Shown in pieces: positions 60,657 to 64,000 of a DNA stretch of 64,000 nt (the stretch's first letter is position 1; each line of letters begins with the position of its first letter). Below the pieces are notes generated by a model. That model did not search any database, was not told the DNA's origin, and saw only the letters and a list, made by a program, of their open reading frames with translations. The stretch lies in contig CANRIS010000009.1 of the NCBI GenBank assembly GCA_947630725.1, forward strand, positions 23,519-87,518, given 5' to 3'. The DNA comes from an uncultured Clostridia bacterium (GTDB taxonomy: Bacteria; Bacillota; Clostridia; Lachnospirales; CAG-274). Made by a program: the position numbers and the translations under genes.

Positions 60657-62637
60657 GAACCTTAATGGCTGTTTCTGCCACGTTTTCGGCTGTAAATCCA
60701 TACTTCTTGAAAAGCTGCGGGAACTGTCCCGAAACGCCGTATTTCTCTATTGAAATGACCTCTCCCTCAAAGCCCGTATATTTGTGCCAGCCAAAGCTTA
60801 CTGCGGCTTCTACTGCGACTCTCTTTTTGCAGTCTGCGGGAAGAACAGCCTCTTTATATTCATCGGTCTGCATTTCAAAAACGTCCATACTCGGCATACT
60901 TACGCAGCGAGCCGAATAGCCATGTTCTTTCAGAATGTCCGCCGCCACGTCTATAAGCGGAACCTCCGAACCGCTGGCAATAAGGATTATATCGGGAACG
61001 TCCTTATATCCCTCTTTTATAACATATCCGCCCTTAAGAGCGCCCTTGCCCGTGCCCTCCACATCGGCGATAGTCTGACGTGAGGTAACAACACAGGTAG
61101 GTCTTGTCTTGGATCTCAGGGCATAGCAGTATGCCGCAGCCGTCTCCTTGAGATCGCAGGGACGATATACAGTATAGTTAGGCAGACTTCTCAGCGAAGC
61201 GAGCTGCTCAACGGGCTGATGTGTGGGGCCGTCCTCTCCTACGCCTATAGAATCGTGGGAGAATATTCCCAAAAGAGGAAGTCCCATTATGCCCTGCATT
61301 CTCAAAGCGGGGCGCAGATAGTCGCAGAATACAAAGAACGTTGCGAAATAGGGCTTAAAACCGCCATGTACATACATACCGTTTGCAATAGCCGCCATAG
61401 CGTGTTCTCTTATGCCGAAATGTATATTTGTGCCCGTCAGACATTCGTTTGAAAGATATTCCCTTTCTTTCATAACCGTAAGATTTGACGGAGAAAGATC
61501 GGCTGAACCGCCTATAAGGTTGGGAACATATTTTGCCGCTCTGTTGAGAATGACCTCCGAACACTGTCTTGTCGATCTTGCAACGCCGTCCACAGCCCAG
61601 AAGTCGTCGCAGTCCTCAAGGTCGCTGCCGTAGCTGCCGTCAAGCCATTTTTCAAGCTCCTCATATTCTTCGGGATATTTTGCCTTGTATGCGCTGCATT
61701 TTTCGTTCCATTCTTCTTCGCCCTTTCCGAGCTTTTTGCACACCTCCGACATATGAGACTTTACATCATCGTCAATGAAAAAGCTCTTGTCGGGGTCAAG
61801 ACCCAGATTTATTTTTGTGAGCCTCATTTCTTCTGCTCCGAGAGGCGCTCCGTGTATAGACGATGTGCCGCTCTTGTTGGGCGAGCCATATCCTATTATG
61901 GTCTTTATTTCAATTATAGTGGGCTTGTCCTTTTCGGCTTTTCCTGCTTCGATGGCTTTTCCCACGGCGTCAAGGTCGTTTCCGTCCTCCACTCTCAGAT
62001 ACTGCCAGTTTACTGCCTCGAAACGCTTCTTTATATCGTCTCTGAAGGTTATGTCGGTGCTTCCCTCAATGGTTATGTTGTTTGAGTCATAGAGAAGTAT
62101 GAGCTTTCCCAGTTTGTTTGCGCCTGCAAAGGACGCAGCCTCGTGGGATATGCCCTCCATAAGACAGCCATCGCCGCAGAGACAGAATGTATAGTGGTCG
62201 ATAAGCTTGTTGTCATCCTTGTTGAATCTTGCCGCAAGGCTTCTTTCAGCCAGAGCCATACCGACTGCATTGGCTACACCCTGACCGAGAGGGCCTGTCG
62301 AGATCTCAACACCCTTTGTGTGTCCGTATTCGGGATGACCCGGAGTAAGGGAGCCAAGCTGTCTGAACTGCTTCATATCCTCAACCGTAAGTCCATAATT
62401 GAACAGACAAAGCATCGAATACAGCAAGGCGGAGCCGTGACCCGATGATATAATGAATCTGTCTCTGTTTATAAAGTCGGGGTCTGAAGGGTTGTGGTTC
62501 ATATGATTCTTCCACAGCTCATAAAGTATGGGAGCCGATCCGAGAATTATGCCCGGATGACCCGACTTTGCCTTTTCCACAGCCTCCGCTCCGAGGATCC
62601 TTATGGTGTTTATCGTTTTGTTATCTATTGAAAGCAT
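60646..62637 (-). CDS. tkt: Transketolase
   Basis: A 663-residue full-length transketolase. Thiamine-diphosphate motif: FCLCGDGCLMEGISHEAASF through LYDSNNITIEG. Substrate His in KSGHPGIILGSAPI, and the TK signature GTNIHFGIREHAMAAIANGM with DSIGVGEDGPTHQPVEQLAS. It moves two-carbon units in the pentose phosphate pathway and supplies ribose 5-phosphate for prs and purine synthesis. It has its own promoter and is transcribed towards zapA. Confidence 0.97.
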   Translation of the reverse strand: MLSIDNKTINTIRILGAEAVEKAKSGHPGIILGSAPILYELWKNHMNHNPSDPDFINRDRFIISSGHGSALLYSMLCLFNYGLTVEDMKQFRQLGSLTPGHPEYGHTKGVEISTGPLGQGVANAVGMALAERSLAARFNKDDNKLIDHYTFCLCGDGCLMEGISHEAASFAGANKLGKLILLYDSNNITIEGSTDITFRDDIKKRFEAVNWQYLRVEDGNDLDAVGKAIEAGKAEKDKPTIIEIKTIIGYGSPNKSGTSSIHGAPLGAEEMRLTKINLGLDPDKSFFIDDDVKSHMSEVCKKLGKGEEEWNEKCSAYKAKYPEEYEELEKWLDGSYGSDLEDCDDFWAVDGVARSTRQCSEVILNRAAKYVPNLIGGSADLSPSNLTVMKEREYLSNECLTGTNIHFGIREHAMAAIANGMYVHGGFKPYFATFFVFCDYLRPALRMQGIMGLPLLGIFSHDSIGVGEDGPTHQPVEQLASLRSLPNYTVYRPCDLKETAAAYCYALRSKTRPTCVVTSRQTIADVEGTGKGALKGGYVIKEGYKDVPDIILIASGSEVPLIDVAADILKEHGYSARCVSMPSMDVFEMQTDEYKEAVLPADCKKRVAVEAAVSFGWHKYTGFEGEVISIEKYGVSGQFPQLFKKYGFTAENVAETAIKVLEK

Positions 62638-62687
62638 ATTATCCCTCCTGCTTTTTTATTTTTGCACCGCAAATTACTCTTAAATCT

Positions 62688-62716
62688 ATATTACAATATT
62701 ATTCCTTTAAAATCAA
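62688..62716 (-). promoter_or_regulatory. Promoter of tkt
   Basis: On the minus strand TTGATT and TAATAT are separated by 17 bp, about 45 nt upstream of the tkt start. Confidence 0.65.
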
Positions 62717-62874
62717 GATATTTGTTTTCTTTTTATTACCTTGATCGGCTTTCCCTATTTTAATACTTTCTCCAATACTTTCTCCGAGGGAATGCCGAAT
62801 ATTTTTTAAGCAGCTTTTCCATACAAGAACACAGACGTGCCGGGCGGCATAATCTGGCTTAAGAGGTGATGAAT

Positions 62875-63744
62875 ATGCAGATATATACCGTAAAAAAAGG
62901 CGATACGCTTACAAGCATCGCCAACAGGACAGGAACGTCCGTCTACAGTCTTGCTCTTTACAACCAAATATCCGATCCCGATGAACTCCCTGTGGGAAGA
63001 AAGCTTCTCATACTCCGTCCCACGGCTTATTATTATGTTATGCCGGGAGATACTCTCGAAAGCATAGCGGAAAAGAACGGCATATCCCTTTGGAAGCTGA
63101 TACAGAACAATCCTCAGATAGAAAATACCGAGCTTATATATCCGGGTCAGAGGCTCGTGCTTTCCTTTGAGGATGTTCCCACTATGCCTATGTCGATAAA
63201 CGGCTATACCTATCCCAACATTGATATGGATCTGCTGAGGGAGGCTCTGCCCTATCTGACATACCTTACGGTTTTTTCCTATGGATTCCGTCCCGATGGA
63301 GAGCTTTTAAGCCCCGATGACGAAAGGCTCATACGGGAGGCAAAGGCTTTCGGCGCAGGGCCTATAATGCTTGTTTCGGCTCTTACCGAAAACGGCTCCT
63401 TCAGCAACGAGCTTGCCTCTCAGCTCATCAACGATCCTGCCCTGCAGGAAACATTCACCGACAACGTGATACGCAATATGAAAAAAAAGGGATATATAGG
63501 TCTTGATATGGATTTTGAATTTATATACCCCGATGATGCCGAAAACTATTCGGCTTTCATATCCTACCTGAAGGATCGTCTCAACGCCGAGGGCTTCTTC
63601 CTCTTTGTCGCCCTCGCTCCCAAAACCTCACGTAATCAACAGGGTCTCCTCTACGAAGGCCACAGCTATCCCGCCCTCGGAGCCTCCTCAAACGTAGAGC
63701 TGATAATGACCTACGAATGGGGATATACATATAACCATATATGA
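62875..63744 (+). pseudogene. 3'-truncated LysM-GH18 spore glycosidase (SleL/YaaH-like)
   Basis: ATG 62875 follows GAGGTG; the GTG and ATG at 62866-62871 are alternatives. The 289-residue product has two LysM modules (IYTVKKGDTLTSIANRTGTS and YYVMPGDTLESIAEKNGISL) and the start of a GH18 barrel with the catalytic motif GLDMDFEF (about residue 213). It stops at YEWGYTYNHI. Intact relatives continue after the W-x-Y motif for about 130 residues, which complete the barrel. The 3' part is therefore missing, so it is probably non-functional, although an intact LysM part could still bind peptidoglycan. Intact enzymes degrade spore cortex fragments. Confidence 0.75.
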
Positions 63745-63805
63745 TATTAGTAATATTTTAACCTCTTTCGGCAAGAAGACCCCTTTTCTAAAGAGAGGAA
63801 GAATG

Positions 63806-64000
63806 TCACTTCAATTTTGTAATAACAGGCTTTTCCTTATAGTCTATTGCAAGGCCGCCGAGCCTGTCTATTATGTCTCTCATCGCCACAAGATTTGTGC
63901 CGTTTACGTTTATTCCCCTTACCGAGGTTTCTTTGCCGTCTATCAGAACGGCTATATCCTTTATGTCAACATCGAGGGAGGGCGTTTTTGTGTTTGCGTC
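63806..64000 (-). CDS. C-terminal end of a stalk-domain (copper-amine-oxidase-N-like) protein
   Basis: The last 64 codons of a minus-strand gene enter from the right edge and end at TGA 63806-63808. The peptide includes DVDIKDIAVLIDGKETSVRG, INVNGTNLVAMRDIIDRLGG and IDYKEKPVITKLK. This G-x-x-x-V-x-x-I-x-x-x-G-x-x-x-V-A-x-R pattern is the Cu_amine_oxidN1/stalk domain found at the ends of secreted amidases and glycosidases of Clostridia. The catalytic domain lies outside the window. It was too short for the ORF track. Confidence 0.55.
   Translation of the reverse strand, partial: DANTKTPSLDVDIKDIAVLIDGKETSVRGINVNGTNLVAMRDIIDRLGGLAIDYKEKPVITKLK

Overview
The window looks like chromosomal DNA of a spore-forming, fermentative member of the Clostridia (Lachnospiraceae/Oscillospirales-like). 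Reasons seen in the sequence: AT-leaning intergenic DNA, strong AAGGAGG ribosome binding sites, a SigH-type sigma factor, a GerS-like lipoprotein next to alanine racemase, a BofC-like protein, a LysM-GH18 spore-type glycosidase, an L-lactate dehydrogenase, a dockerin-bearing pectate lyase, and Clostridia-typical small families (DUF1292, TIGR04086, DUF4358, DHHW). No rRNA, tRNA, CRISPR array, prophage or transposase gene was seen. About a dozen genes start at GTG or TTG, and those starts were fixed by their ribosome binding sites.

Layout. 1-1835: end of a MoxR-like AAA+ ATPase and a leucine-rich-repeat protein. 1872-5805: surface-polymer O-acylation module (DUF4358 lipoprotein, MBOAT acyltransferase, DHHW protein, SGNH hydrolase). 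5920-6855: ROK glucokinase. 7015-11351 (minus): ispF-cysS-mrnC-rlmB-rae1-sigH operon. 11352-11897: tuf terminator and a perfect 108-bp cloverleaf palindrome. 11898-16526 (minus): rpsL-rpsG-fusA-tuf. 16868-23037 (minus): gerS-like, alr, ndoA (no adjacent antitoxin), a membrane-anchored protein, glmU, prs. 23256-29191 (minus): purC-purF-purB-purA, a FlK-type thioesterase and an HD phosphohydrolase. 29416-37354: ldh, a flavodoxin-fold reductase, the pectate lyase, citrate synthase, cinA. 37506-42611 (minus): pgk-tpiA-gpmI and eno (lower glycolysis). 42816-44465: Na/Pi cotransporter-like protein. 45150-47843: T-box-controlled thrS and a DUF1292 protein. 48016-51576: TIGR04086 protein, PHP phosphoesterase, smpB, GNAT-like protein, membrane acyltransferase. 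51971-53871: BofC-like protein and an orphan sugar-binding lipoprotein. 54220-60439 (minus): zapA, U32 peptidase, FtsW/RodA-type flippase/polymerase and class B PBP, a tight envelope operon. 60646-62637: transketolase. 62875-64000: 3'-truncated LysM-GH18 gene and the end of a stalk-domain protein.

The most unusual content is non-coding. (i) Two copies of a 147-nt, hairpin-rich element sit 3' of TTTAAC and end in TTGAC, like a non-autonomous IS200/IS605-type insertion. They are identical except for their first base and one 13-nt block. (ii) One copy sits inside the antiterminator of the thrS T-box riboswitch, exactly between the two strands that must pair. (iii) A mosaic array of hairpins occurs twice with its modules in different order. 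(iv) A perfect four-way-junction palindrome lies between tuf and ispF. (v) A 17-bp inverted repeat places the start codon of the BofC-like gene in a stem and its ribosome binding site in the loop.
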